Below, one piece after another: positions 39,026 through 50,400 of a DNA stretch of 64,000 nucleotides (within the stretch, counting starts at the first letter, position 1; each line of letters opens with the position of its first letter). The translations under genes were made by a program, and so were the position numbers. A model generated the notes under the pieces. The model ran no database searches. It was not told the origin of the DNA and saw only the letters and a list, made by a program, of their open reading frames with translations. The DNA comes from Ascaris suum. Its lineage: Eukaryota; Nematoda; Chromadorea; Rhabditida; Ascarididae. The DNA is taken from NCBI GenBank assembly GCA_013433145.1, contig CM024175.1:7982516-8046515 (forward strand), in the 5' to 3' direction.

Positions 39026-42000
39026 ACTGTATATTTCCACCAATCGTTACAATACACCGTGTCAGATTTAAGGAGTACTTGCCTCTTAATAAAAAATATC
39101 AACTTTATACAACTCCAATAAATCTTCAGGTTTACAGAATCAGCTGGAATGAGCCGAACATATTAATGGAGAGATCGGCGACTGAAATTGTAAGAAAAAT
39201 TTCGCCCTTTAAAAAAACGTGCACAATAACGCAGTGAATATGTCAATGTTCATCCAGATTTATAAGAGAGCTTCTCGCAAACAATACGCAATAGGCTGGC
39301 CTGTCTCATCGAGTAGAGATTTAAAGCGCAAAATAAAATTGTCTTCGAAGAGCTTGCATAAAATTTTGCTGCAGAAGCAAATTCAAATTCAATCTTCAGT
39401 ATCGACGATGTTTTCAAAAAAAAGGGAAGTTATATATCTTGTAGCCTTGTTAGGTTGCTATACTCCACATTACAATTATATCAAAAATCAAGCAATAATT
39501 ATGCAAATCAAAAGAAAATAAGCCCAAGAACTGTTGAACACTCCGATCTTTCAGAAAGGAATGAGTACAAATTCCATGCCGATCTCCCTTCGTCAGAAAT
39601 CGTCCAAAGGCATTTCGACGGTATAACGCCATGACCTAAGTAGACAACCGGCAGAGCAGACTATAGCACCTAGTCACACCGTACACAGGATAAGCACAGG
39701 TAATTGCTTTGGAAGATAGCAGATACCCAAACTGACTCCTTTCAAGGTGATCATTTTCTTCGCATTTATAGGGAATACACCCTCCTCTCGCCATATCAAC
39801 ATAATCAACAAAACAAAAATGAAATAACAATCACTTATGAGTGGAGGACGTCATTTCTTTCATACTATTCTGCATTTTAATAAGCAATTCCTTCCGTTCC
39901 ACTTGTTTCTCTACTGCGTCCATCATTGTCTGCTTTAAGCGCTTTCTGAAATGTCTTATTAATCGAAAAACGAAATACAATAAATTACATAGGAATAGCG
40001 ACTCTTTGAGAATCTAATTCCCATAAACGAGCCCCTGTACAGAATAAAAGTTTAAAAGAGAAGCAAAAAATTAGAAGCAAAATTTCCACAAAAATTCCAC
40101 AAAATTTCCGCAGATACTTCACATTTACTCTCCGATCGCCTCCGTATCGCTTTAAAAAAATAAAGACTCTGATGCCAGTCCTTAACAATAAAATTGTCAT
40201 CTAATTCTACCAAGTTTTGTATAGAAAAAGCACGTCTTTTATACAAAAAAGTAGCACAAAGATGTTCAAATTCCCTCTCACTTCATCTGCTCCTTCACCT
40301 CAACCCCGCTCTCAAAAAATTTTGTAATCGTTCAAAGTGCTGAATATTTAGAAACTTATCAAGGAAAATATGGGAATTAAAAAAAAATCGAATCACACAA
40401 AAAGAAACAAACATCTCGGTGTTGATGTAGTCTATACGTTTGTCTACATTTTGTCGAGCCTCAGTAAGATCCTGCTTCACAAGCACCGGCCCAATAATTC
40501 TGTAAACGATAGCATCATCGTCGAGAAAATCTGGCTCCTTCAAAAAAAAAAAAACCCCATACATAATATGGTCCCTTAAGTTTAATAAGGAGAAATCAGA
40601 GACTTTTCTTCGAAAAATCACCTCCCCAAGCAAGGATTTTAGCCAATAAAATTAAGCTACTTATTCACCTTTTCGTCTCCTCTTCACTTCCCCTCCTTCC
40701 GTTCATACCCAAGGTAAAAGGATCGTTTCAATCTGCATTTATGTAGTCGAAACTTTTATTTGGATTTCGATAAACCTGTGCTACTCCACTGAGAATCCAA
40801 CTTCTCATTCAAATCAATGAAATTGAAATGCTTGACGCTATCATAACACCCACAAGGTTTTGGCCAACCCCCCCCCCCTCTCCCAGCCTCCCAAATATTG
40901 GCAAAAATTTCGCACCTTTTCAGCGTTTACATTACCCTCATGAGTAAATTTACTGAAACGGCAAAAAAATAACAAATATCGGATGCCTTCGACAGCTTCT
41001 AGGAAGACGCATTATTGACACCTCTGCAATTGCAAACTCACTCCTTTACAGGAAATTCTGCCTATTCCTTCCCGTTAGTTTTCGTATTCAAACTGTGAAA
41101 AAGTTAAAAATGCTTCATATTTTCTTTATAATATAAAATAAATAGTAATGTGAAATCCTTCTCGTAACCAATATCAACACCTAATAACACATGAAAATTA
41201 CCGTTTTCACGAGATTGTTTTCGGTCAACTGTCCCTCCAACTGCTGCCGATTCACCATGTTCCTTTCTCTATCTGCAAAATTGTTCATAATCATCCATTT
41301 TCATGAAGTGATAAGAAACGGCATTGTAAGAGTCTTCGCTTTTCTTGCACACATTTCTGATGACATCTCAATTTGTGGTCTTTATAGTTTCCCTTCCTTT
41401 CAAATTTCTTATACTTAGATCGTTCCTTTTAATCGATTTATTGAATAAGATAAAGATATGTGAAATGATGAAAACATAATAATATTTTGATATACTCGTA
41501 ATAAGAGCGACACAATAAGAAAACAAACTGCTAGCGGAAAAAGTGAAAGAATCAACACTCAGAGATGTTGGCAATTTTAGTATCCAGAAAATTATTCGAG
41601 ATTAATGTTACATAAGTTGATTGCTAGCGGAAAGAGAATTTTGTTGAAAAGTGCTGCTAACAGCTCATACTAGGAATGCTGTTAAGGACTGCTGGAAGTA
41701 CACTCCTATGGTGCAAATTGCACCTATTAAATTTCTTAACTCTATACCGACTAAAAATAGCTTGATAGACGGATCGATATAGATGGATATTATGAAGTGC
41801 AGATATGACGTTATTATTAAACATTTTTTTTACGGGGCAAATGTGGAAAAGCGCATAGAAACCGATTTTTCTTAAGGCAGCGATTTGCACAATTCGATCA
41901 TGTCATAAGAAAACGCGTTATGCTTTAACAAAAGAGAATAAAGAAAACGTGTTAACGCGTTAGAACCGTTACAGTTATGCTATTATTTTTCGAGAGTATA

Positions 42001-43229
42001 ATTGACGATTTGGTTCAGGTTCAGCCGAGGAACTAGTAAAAACTTTATTGCAAGTTGAAGCTTGCTAAGAGCTGCCGTGAAACGTGAAAAACTTGTCAAA
42101 AAAGAGCTGCCACTGTGGTGACAGCTCTCAATCATAAATTGCTAGTTATATCGGCTAACCTTTGTAAGACCTCCTTGCTACCGTATGATAATCTCCTTAG
42201 TGCAATTAGGAAATTCTTGAGGTTTTCTTTCAATATGTTAGTTAGTTAGGTGCATAATTTCAAATACCTATTGAAATATTCCAAGAGCAGGTAAAAAGTA
42301 CGAAGTTTTTGAGTATGCATATAGAGAAAAAATTGACTGGAAAATGTTTTGAAATGGGAATGCAATGTAAACATATAGCTGAAAAAAATTTCAGCCGTCT
42401 ACGCAATGGTGAAAGGATCTCATCAAACAGAGTTCAGAACTGATTTTCTTACTCTTCTTATGGAAATGATTAAAAATCTGCCTTATACGCTGCTGCTGAT
42501 GCAATGACATATATTGGATTTTGCTGAGCTTATGGAATGGGCAAAGAGGTGGGAGGGCGGGGAGGGGGGAGCAGAGGTGGAGGTGGAGGATGCGCCCTCC
42601 TGAAAAAGGATTGCGATAGCTTTGTCTCTATTTCTTCGCAAATTCTCATCTCTAGAAAAAAGTAAGGAATTGGCTGCAATGTTGAGAAAGTCATTAAAGG
42701 CTTCGAAGTATCAAAATTTTCAGTTAGTCTTGATAGGAATTTCCTGAAAAATCAATCTCTCCTATGAATAGAAAACGCTTCAAGAACCTTAACAAGGAGC
42801 ACAAGAACATCTTCTTTCATTTCTTCTCTCTCTCCTTCCTCCATGCACCTCATTACCCCATTATAAGGAGAAGGTCTTGTTCCTAGTGGTAATCATTGCT
42901 TCATAATGAATATATCAACTCAACAAAGCATTAAAAAAACTGAAATCGAGTTAGGAATTTAAAATCTATTATTATCTCAAGTTTCAACATGCATGTCAAT
43001 CGATATATAGGTCATCTAACCAATAAATTTCTGGAGGAAAAGATTTATGCACAAAATGCTTTATGGATAACTACCTAAGCAACGAAAGAATGAACTTTTG
43101 TTTTCAGTTTTGGAGCGATGAATCGCCGTGACCGAACAATCCCTACCCAACTGAGAAGAAATTATTTTAATACGATATAAACTGAATTAATATGAATTGT
43201 TTTTAAGTGGTCGGCTAAAGTCTCTAAGG
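39026..43229. other. Intergenic DNA with homopolymer runs
   Basis: AT-rich, with a strong A/C bias on the plus strand at 39.0-41.1 kb. It holds a C-run (40,869-40,878), a G-rich tract (42,546-42,590), the short hairpin at 42,103-42,128 and only short frames. No gene or RNA is supported. Confidence 0.45.
42103..42128. repeat. Short hairpin
   Basis: AGAGCTG-C-CAC, loop TGTG, GTG-A-CAGCTCT: a ten-pair stem with one C/A mismatch and a four-base loop. No run of T follows and no gene is near. Function unknown. Confidence 0.55.
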
Positions 43230-43359
<130 letters not shown>

Positions 43360-43437
43360 ATAAACAGTCATAATTTGCTAGATAATTTACACATATATAG
43401 ACATAAAACACATCGAGGTTTTATATCAGTGCAATAG

Positions 43438-44301
43438 TCATATCCATTGGCTGAAACGCATAGCGTTGATAATAGTCGATGAACGGTCATATATTTCACA
43501 CGCCACGTGCGTATTCGCTGTTGTTGCTTCTGTTTCTAAGTGGTCTTCTGGGCTAGCATTGTCTTCTGACCTAGCAGTGTGATTTACCAATTGTGGCCAC
43601 TGCTCACTAGAATAGAGAAGCCAATATGGTCCATGCCACCATAATTTGTTGTTGATCAGCGAGGTCACTACCCTACCTCTCGTAGGAATATCGGCCGGAC
43701 TGGAATGTGAAGGAACGTATCCAAATCTGGCATCCGTTTTCCGAATTTCTTTTAGGCGATTTTCCACGAATCGATCTTTCTGATGCACGTCACTGGAGCG
43801 AATTCGTTGTAAAGTGCACTGACTGTCAGACCAAATATACTTGTCGACGCTTTCCAGTTGCAGCTGCTGTGAGGTGTATTCAAGCAGCCTCGTTCCAATA
43901 AGAGCTCCCATAATTTCCAGACGAGGAAAGGTGGATCCTTTGAGCGGGGCAAGTCGAGTTTTGCAAATTAGTAGATGACATTCAATTTCTGAATTCATTT
44001 CTGTTCGGATGTAAACGGCTGAAGCGTACGCTGTCTTCGATACATCCGTGAAACAGTAAAGTTGCGGAGCAGGTTGCCTCTTTATGACGAATCGTGGTAC
44101 TTCAATTGTGCGGTCATTCCACTCACCGCAAATGCTGTTAATTTGCTTGGTTATATTTTCGGGTAACCTCTCGTCCCACTTTTGATCCTTTCTCCATAGA
44201 TCTTGTAGAATTACTTTTAATGGAGTGAACAAAGGAGAGATGTGTCCGGTAGGATCGTATTGAGCAGCGATATAGGACAATAGTTGCCGTTTGGTCATCA
44301 T
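43438..44301 (-). pseudogene. BEL/Pao RNase H region, element cut before integrase
   Basis: A 287-codon frame from the end of reverse transcriptase into RNase H. Acidic residues are visible in YCFTDVSKTAYASAVY, FPRLEIMGALIGTRLL and IWSDSQCTL, followed by the pre-integrase signature SSPADIPTRG and LWWHGPYWLL. It ends AMRFSQWI at 43438. Full elements continue into the HHCC zinc finger and DDE integrase, which are missing. Confidence 0.88.
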
Positions 44302-44328
44302 CGGCTGCTTCGGTGGACTTACTTTCCA

Positions 44329-44805
44329 CTAAATATAGTCTGCTGTAGTATTCCATCGCAGTCCTAGCAGTTTCGCGTTAGTTGCTTCGTGACGGTCCCT
44401 TTCCGGAATTGTTTTGTTGAAGGTTGCGTCGTTGCTCAGAAATTCGCGAATGTTCATTCGTGCGTCTTCGAATAGTTTCTTTATGCGCTCGAACTTGTTG
44501 AAGGCCTCTTCTGTCGTACGTGCACTGATCAGCACGTTATCCACATAAATGTTCTTCCATATTTCTTCGGCTAATGCTATGTCACCGTACGAATCTAGAT
44601 GCGTTTTGATTGCTGCCGCGAGGAGGAAGGGGCTTGCGTTGAGTCCAAACGGGACTCGTGCAAAGCGAAAGATCCTTAGGTTGCTGTGAGATGGCGGTGA
44701 GTTGATATCAGACAGCCATAGAAAGCGAGTCGCATCTCGATCTGGTTTATTGAGAGCCACTTGTAGAAAAGCCTTCTCTAAATCTCCTATAAGTGCAATA
44801 GGCAT
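44329..44805 (-). pseudogene. BEL/Pao reverse transcriptase palm
   Basis: This carries the catalytic core: IGDLEKAFLQVAL (first Asp), FRFARVPFGLNASPFLL and NIYVDNVLISART. The usual YVDD is YVDN here, a variant I believe occurs in this superfamily. The frame stops at TAG after NTTADYI and resumes in the same frame with WKVSPPKQP, so this is an in-frame stop. Confidence 0.88.
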
Positions 44806-44831
44806 TGAACGAAATCGAAGCAGTATACCAC

Positions 44832-45433
44832 CTAAATTCGGGAGTAAACTGGTCCTCTCATAATTGCTTCGTTGATGCTTTTAGTTCCTCTCGATTTGGA
44901 AGAACCATCGAAAACTACTCGAATCATTGTAGTCGTCTTATGGGGGTTAATTACTGCTTGATGTGGCAAATAGTGGACAATGCCGGAAGTAGGTTTTAGT
45001 TCCTCCTGAGGTACTTCTTCGATGACTCCACAGTCCTTCTGCTGAGAAAAGATTGTGTCGCTTTTTTCGAGAAGCTTGCGATCATTCTGTAAACGCTTCT
45101 TCCAAGTTGAAAGCAATCGACCATATGTTAGGTCAAAATTCTGTGGAATTTGCGGCACAGAGTCTCTGAATGGGAGGCTCAGTGAATAGCGACCGTCGAT
45201 TCTCTTCACCGTTTTCTTGAACATGTCCATTGCTTGTTGGTCTTCATGCTTGGTTGGTGAATCTCGAATACCAAGGAGCTCAATATTCCAATAGTTGGAG
45301 ATTTGCTCGACTTGTTCTGAGGAATGCTGGCTCGCAAATTCCATTTCTTCCTTAGCGTCGTCTGGCATTTGTTTTTCAATACATACCACACTGCCGGGGC
45401 TGCTTCATTCTTTTCGGCCTGTTTGGACGACAA
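44832..45433 (-). pseudogene. BEL/Pao linker and start of reverse transcriptase
   Basis: Two overlapping frames: the first continues the protease frame to about 45,385 and shifts, the second runs 45389-44832. It includes LGIRDSPTKHEDQQAMDMF and HQAVINPHKTTTMIRVVFDG, the conserved approach to BEL/Pao reverse transcriptase. It ends in another frameshift after MRGPVYSRI; the next frame continues LGGILLRFRSMPIAL. Confidence 0.82.
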
Positions 45434-45487
45434 AATATAGCCAACTTTAGTGGGAATTAATTCGTAGCCGTTTCCTAGGCGTTTGAT

Positions 45488-46471
45488 TCATGCAAGCGGA
45501 ATAAAGTCACTGAAATAGTCATGACCGACCAGAATATCTGGAGAACGAATTTTTCGCGGCAGCTCTGATGGCTTCAGGTCACCAAAGTGGGCTTCAATGT
45601 TGTCACCGACAACTTCTAGGTTGCTAGTAATTCGCTTAATTGTGCTTACTCTGACAGCCTTGCGGGTACCGTTCTGAAGTTGAACGGAAATAACAGTTCG
45701 ATTTGATTGGATAATTTGCGGCGCACAATCACCAAAAGTGCTTATGCTCAGTTTTTGCGGTGCTGCGTTTAGCCGTAACCGATTCGCTAAGCGCGTTGTT
45801 ATGTACGACTTTTGACTACCCGAATCAAAAAACATTAACGCTTTCGTTCGGCAATTTGCTTTCTGAGGGTTGGAGACCACTAGTTCTTTATAGAACAGCA
45901 GTGCTTTATTTCCAGTTGCCATATTTGCTGCAGTCACTTTTTCAGGTGAAAGGGGCTGGTCTCTACCATTCTTCCCATTTTCCTGCGATTTGCACCTCTC
46001 CATGCATAGGAGTGAGTTATGATTGCGATTATGGCAGTAGTAGCAATGTTGCATTGCTTTGCAGTCTTGCAGTGAATGTCCCCTTTTCAAACATTTTGTG
46101 CACAATTGAAATTTATTCGCTCGCTGAATTCTTTTCTCTGTGGTGCTGTACGAGGGGCAGTCGCGATTCCAGTGTGATTCACCACAGAATGCACATGGTT
46201 TTGACGGCTTTTTCTGTTGTTTTTGCTGAGCGAGAAGCGAAGATGTTTTGATTTGCGGCTGCCTCGGCGTGCCAACAGCTTTCACTTGCTGAGCTCTTCC
46301 GTACGACTGTGCATAGATTAACTCTGCGGTCATAAACTCGCGAAGTTTTGCCCTTAATTTTTCGACGTTCCATTCTGAATCTAACGACTTATATTCATTA
46401 ATGTGTCTTTTTATTCGCTGCGAGAGCTTCTGCTCAATTGTAAAGGTCGAGATTTTCGCCTGCTTGCTCAA
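45488..46471 (-). pseudogene. BEL/Pao zinc knuckles and aspartic protease
   Basis: A 327-codon frame. Three CCHC zinc knuckles follow each other: CAFCGESHWNRDC, CTKCLKRGHSLQDC and CYYCHNRNHNSLLC, which bind nucleic acid in the particle. The DUF1758/retropepsin-like protease follows with active-site motif FFDSGSQKSYIT. The frame stops at TGA after DFIPLA. The same frame continues in the next codons (INRLGNGYELIPTKVGYIL), so this is an in-frame stop and not a natural end. Confidence 0.88.
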
Positions 46472-46549
46472 GCTGCCTTAATATTCTTTCCAGTGCTTGT
46501 ACAGTTGCCACCAGTTGGGACCCATTGTCACTGGGAAGGTTTTGCAATT

Positions 46550-46989
46550 CGGTGTGTTAGCTGGCTATTATAACGGCTGGGTTTCCGTAATTTGATTTTA
46601 GTGCAGTTACCACCAAATCAAAGATGCTTTCACTTATAGCGTAGCCCTGAGCGACGGTTGCTGCTGGGCCTTCAAGTAGTGAAAGCAGATAGTTCAAGCG
46701 CTGAATTTTTGGCAAGTGGCCAACAGCAGAATTAAATGTTTCCCAGAATCCAGTCCACTCTTTAGGGTTTCCAGAAAATTTTCTGAGTTGGATGTGGGGC
46801 AGAGCAACGTGGCTGCCTACGGGTTCTGGAGGCGAAGGAGCAGAGATTGCTGTAAATTCGAGGACACTTGCGCCATTAGCGGAGTGGGTGACGAAACCGA
46901 AGATTGCAAAGTCTTCAGAACGTCAGTGATATTAGAGATCCTAGCGTTCAGTTGATCAGCAATGGTTTTAGCTTGCTCGCATAGATAGA
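46550..46989 (-). pseudogene. BEL/Pao DUF1759 gag segment, frameshifted
   Basis: In a different frame from the segment before it, this stretch contains LRKFSGNPKEWTGFWETFNS (46,731-46,800) and LNYLLSLLEGPAA, hallmarks of the DUF1759 gag region of BEL/Pao. It ends at a TAA after NPAVIIAS near 46,553. The link to the next frame is therefore broken twice. Confidence 0.8.
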
Positions 46990-47292
46990 GAAAGCTGTCT
47001 GGTGCATAGCGTAGTCTTCGTACGCCTTAGCCTCTGCTTCTGCTGCTCGCGGATCACTCAAAGTGTCCAAGAATTCAAGCCACTTTTCGTGCTTATTTTC
47101 AATTTGCGAAATGAGGCGCATTACAGTTTTCAAGCAATGGCGCAGACAGTCTCTACGTTTTATAAAAGCGGTAATTTGAAAAGAACTTTCCTGTGTTGTG
47201 TCGACATCGTCCTCAGTCGGCGGGATCCTTCCAACCATCGTTTTCAACTCTTGAACTATAGGTTCCAGCCCGGCTTTCATGCGTCGGGCCAT
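46948..47292 (-). pseudogene. BEL/Pao gag-like N-terminal segment
   Basis: The 114-codon frame (start MARRMKAGLEPIVQELK) encodes a charged helical protein of the kind that begins BEL/Pao polyproteins, containing ENKHEKWLEFLDTL. Near 46,990 the true frame shifts (to EQAKTIADQLNARISNI), so the annotated end at 46948 is not the natural one. Confidence 0.7.
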
Positions 47293-47413
47293 TTCTCAGC
47301 GAATATGTTCAGCAGAATCAACGAGTGCGAATTAGTCGCAGAGGCACCTTTCGCAGAATCCGAAATTTGCAGAATCCGGAGAAAAATCTGGTCCTGCCGG
47401 GGTCGCCAAGTTT

Positions 47414-47800
47414 TGTCGCGTAAGGACGCGGCAAAATATGCGAGGAAAACGCTTAGCGCTTTTACGAAAGAGGCAGAGACTAAGAGACGTCAAGAGTTAA
47501 ATATACTTACAAAGAATGATAACAAAGAGGAGACATAGAATCCTTTCACAACAAAGTGAAGATTTTATGTTTCCTTTCTCACAAAATCTCCAGCGAAATC
47601 TTCTTGATCACTTCGCTGGGATTTTGTTTCAACTTTTCGCCGTTTGACGCGACAACTTATCATCACCGGTTTTATTTGGCGCAGACCAGCAATCCGTTGT
47701 TTTATAGTGCAAATAGCAGTCGTTATGACATCCACATCGAGAGGATATATAGGTCGAAAACCGTCGGAGAATAAAGTAAACGAAAAAGTGCAAGAACTAG
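47414..47800 (-). repeat. LTR of the BEL/Pao element (5' LTR)
   Basis: On the minus strand the LTR ends ...CGCGACA at 47414. It is followed within five bases by TGGCGACCCCGGCAGG (47397-47412 region), a plausible tRNA primer-binding site. Inside are a TATA motif (CCTATATATCC near 47,745) and AATAAA (near 47,670), as expected for U3 and R. The outer border is uncertain because no second LTR is available for comparison. Confidence 0.6.
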
Positions 47801-48159
47801 AGCAAAAGAGCAGATGATATTGCTATGTCGAGAGAGAATACATGAAATCAAATGAAACCTTTGTTTGCAAGATGGAAACACCACACACCCTTATTCTGTT
47901 CCCCTGCTTCACATGCGTATAAAATCGCCTTTAAGAGGTATGATTTTTTAGTATCCATTTACAGCCGCTTCCCTTGCATCCTTTGCAACACCTACTCGTC
48001 ATCTTCACAAACAAGTATTATGTAACGCATTCAATGCAGCTGGCGGGAATGAGGGTGATTGTTTGAGGAAGAAAGTTGCGACTTGCTCCGCTTTGGATCA
48101 CAAAAGGACTGGTGCACGTTGTTTCGGGATGTCAACGACTCTAAGCCGATTCTCTTCGA

Positions 48160-48597
48160 ATGTGTTCGAGCATTTCTACCAGCAGTGCCTATCGAGAAGA
48201 AAATGAACACAGAGCTTTAGAAGAAAAAATGAATGCATTAGTGCAAAGCCGGGAAAAGGTGCTCAGTTTTACAGTAACGTGGACATCGCTTCCGTTGTAC
48301 GTCGATGGGCAAATTAAAACTATTCATTTTCGGATTAGCAGCTTGCCTGATCACATTCGATGTGGTTTACTTAGAAAGATCACGAGAGTATTCTCACCTC
48401 CGGTATGCCATCTGTTTGGCTGTCCAGTCGTCGATGGATATATGCCATCTTCCTGGGAAAAAAATCGACCGCCCATCCCATCGATAAAAAGATCGGAAGG
48501 AAAGTATAAGAAGTGCCATTCATTTTTAATAGCTAAATTGCTTGGAATACTTGTTGCAAGGGGAGTGCCAAAACTCTTCGACGAAATACTTCAATAG
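48160..48597 (+). CDS. Hypothetical 145-codon frame, unrecognised
   Basis: The longest single non-repeat plus-strand frame outside the retrotransposon here. It starts MCSSISTSSAYREENEHRAL and ends VARGVPKLFDEILQ. No domain recognised. An overlapping plus frame from ATG 48305 (MGKLKLFIFGLAACLITFDV) looks like a signal anchor followed by a donor (CTCCG/GTATGCC at 48,402). The two are mutually exclusive readings; the second would make this the first exon of a secreted or type II membrane protein. Confidence 0.3.
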   Translation: MCSSISTSSAYREENEHRALEEKMNALVQSREKVLSFTVTWTSLPLYVDGQIKTIHFRISSLPDHIRCGLLRKITRVFSPPVCHLFGCPVVDGYMPSSWEKNRPPIPSIKRSEGKYKKCHSFLIAKLLGILVARGVPKLFDEILQ

Positions 48598-49230
48598 TTG
48601 TTACAAACTTTTAACATTACGACATCATTGACTCTGCGACTTCTCGCATCGGTGATGTTCACAGGTGAGAAAAGCAGACAACTGGACGCGCAACTGGGAG
48701 CACATGCCTGTTGTAGTTCCTCAAGGATATAGCGAGGTTTTCCAAGCATGTGTACAGCGGGTCCCTCAAGCATATGCATAGTGAGATCATTCCTCAGGAC
48801 AGGGGCATAAGAAGTGGATGGGCTTTGCCCTCACGAACGATTTCAGGAACATTTTTGAAGCACAGTTAACTGGAGCGTTTGGCTTTAATGAACAGTTCAC
48901 TGAAGCTTTTAGTTTTAACCTGTCATGAAACAAGCCTCTTCCTCTTTGGCGTTCACAACTCTGATCCTTTGGCGTCGACGGTGCACCCCTTACATCTCAT
49001 TCTTTGTTATGAAGTTGAGTGCTCCTTCCAAACATTACTCTTAATTTTCATAAGCACATCAGGAACACTTTGAAGGCAACTGCAAGCTTTTTCTCAATTG
49101 CGCGAGGATTTTCCCCATTGTAGCAATCTTGAATTGAAAAATTGCTCACAGTTTTTGTCACATGTCAACTAGAATATACATCGCAGGTGTAGGCACCATT
49201 TAATCAAACGCATCTTAGCTTTGGCTGAGA

Positions 49231-49473
49231 ATGTTGAAAGACTCTTCACATTCAGAATCTTGGGAAAATATGACCCCTGCGTGGCAGAAACTATATAGGA
49301 AGCAAGTGAATTCTGTGGAAATATTGCAGCATAATCGCCTTTATTTCAGTTTGACTATGGCTTGGAGCATCGCTGGTAATGATGGCGATCTTTCATCTGA
49401 TGAATTCCTCGAACATTCCACCACTGCTGACTCTGATTGTACCATAAATTCGAAGTCAACCGATGCCCTTTGA
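49231..49473 (+). CDS. Hypothetical 80-codon frame, unrecognised
   Basis: Starts at TTG or within (MLKDSSHSESWENMTPAWQK) and ends in an acidic Ser/Thr-rich tail (AGNDGDLSSDEFLEHSTTAD). The composition is that of a soluble or extracellular linker. It could be an exon of the same gene as 48160-48597; no splice linkage was established. Confidence 0.25.
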   Translation: MLKDSSHSESWENMTPAWQKLYRKQVNSVEILQHNRLYFSLTMAWSIAGNDGDLSSDEFLEHSTTADSDCTINSKSTDAL

Positions 49474-50017
49474 AAACACTTGAACAGTCCTTCTCGACTA
49501 AGGTAGCGATAGCACGGAATTCGTTACCACCCAAAGTCGCAAACGTTTCCACCCACAGAATTCTTAAGCTTTTTTTCCCAGTTTAACTAGACCGATCGGA
49601 TTTAAATCTCACATAAAGGATTAAATTATGACCTTACGTTATCGATCCTATCAAAATGGAGCAGGTTGTCGCTGGTTTCATTCGTGCAATAAATATTCTT
49701 TCTAATCTGTTCTAATTTTTATCGCTGTTATTCCTGATTGTCCACTGTCCTGTTCTCATTCTTGGGAGTAAACCGTGATTGGTGCATTTATTACAGCAAT
49801 ACTTAAGAATAGTTCGCTGTTCCCTTATATACCTGCATTAATTCGCAGAAACTTGGAATGTACTTCGACGTACATTAGGGAATTAGTCCCATGTTCAACT
49901 CTACTTCCTACCAAGGTCTTTTCATTTATCTTTTTTCTCCGCTTGTTGTTTCATCATCAGTTTTTGGGGGAATATACTCGCCATAGTCAGCCCATATCCT
50001 TCTGGCGTTTCAATCTT

Positions 50018-50299
50018 TTATTCTTTTGGACAAAAAACATCAGAGAGCGTGTGATGGAGCATGCATAGCCTATACCATGCAAGAAATGATATGCCAATCA
50101 ACAAAAGTAAGGAAAGCACAAGTATCACAGCCGTAGTGCACCAAAAGGCAATTATTTTTCGTCGTATGGCTTTGTTATTGAGGTTCCGAGATGCAGCAAC
50201 ATCTGAAAGCAAGCATTCTTTTGCTGTAAAACGTTTGCATAGTGCCAAAGGAGTGATCGCAGACAACGAATTCATTAATTGCAATTTATACTTCCTCAT
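50018..50299 (-). CDS. Possible membrane-protein exon (one transmembrane helix)
   Basis: A 93-codon minus-strand frame with a strong hydrophobic helix (FWCTTAVILVLSLLLLIGIS) preceded by positive charges (NKAIRRK) and followed by a short tail. The complementary plus-strand frame is hydrophilic, and either could be the shadow. No domain recognised. Confidence 0.25.
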   Translation of the reverse strand: MRKYKLQLMNSLSAITPLALCKRFTAKECLLSDVAASRNLNNKAIRRKIIAFWCTTAVILVLSLLLLIGISFLAWYRLCMLHHTLSDVFCPKE

Positions 50300-50349
50300 T
50301 TAAGTCACACTGCCGATTCCGGCATCGCAGGCAAAGCCGCATCTCAGGG

Positions 50350-50400
50350 AATGAGGTGGGAGGAGGGGGAGGGGGGTGGGGGGGGGGGAAGGGAGAGAGA
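50350..50400 (+). repeat. G-run tract with quadruplex potential
   Basis: Successive runs of three to eleven G separated by A or T, then a GA repeat, meeting the four-tract quadruplex pattern on the plus strand. Confidence 0.75.

Larger units (their letters stand above)
43438..47800 (-). mobile_element. Truncated BEL/Pao LTR retrotransposon
   Basis: Reading on the minus strand, the order is LTR, primer-binding-like site, gag-like region, three zinc knuckles, aspartic protease, reverse transcriptase, RNase H, then an abrupt end. This order and the sequence motifs are specific to BEL/Pao elements. The integrase and second LTR are absent: the frame stops shortly after LWWHGPYWL, where integrase would begin. 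The reading frame is broken by several frameshifts and at least three stops, so the copy is defective. Replication would have been by reverse transcription of its own RNA in virus-like particles; this copy could only be moved in trans, if at all, and lacks one LTR. Confidence 0.93.
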
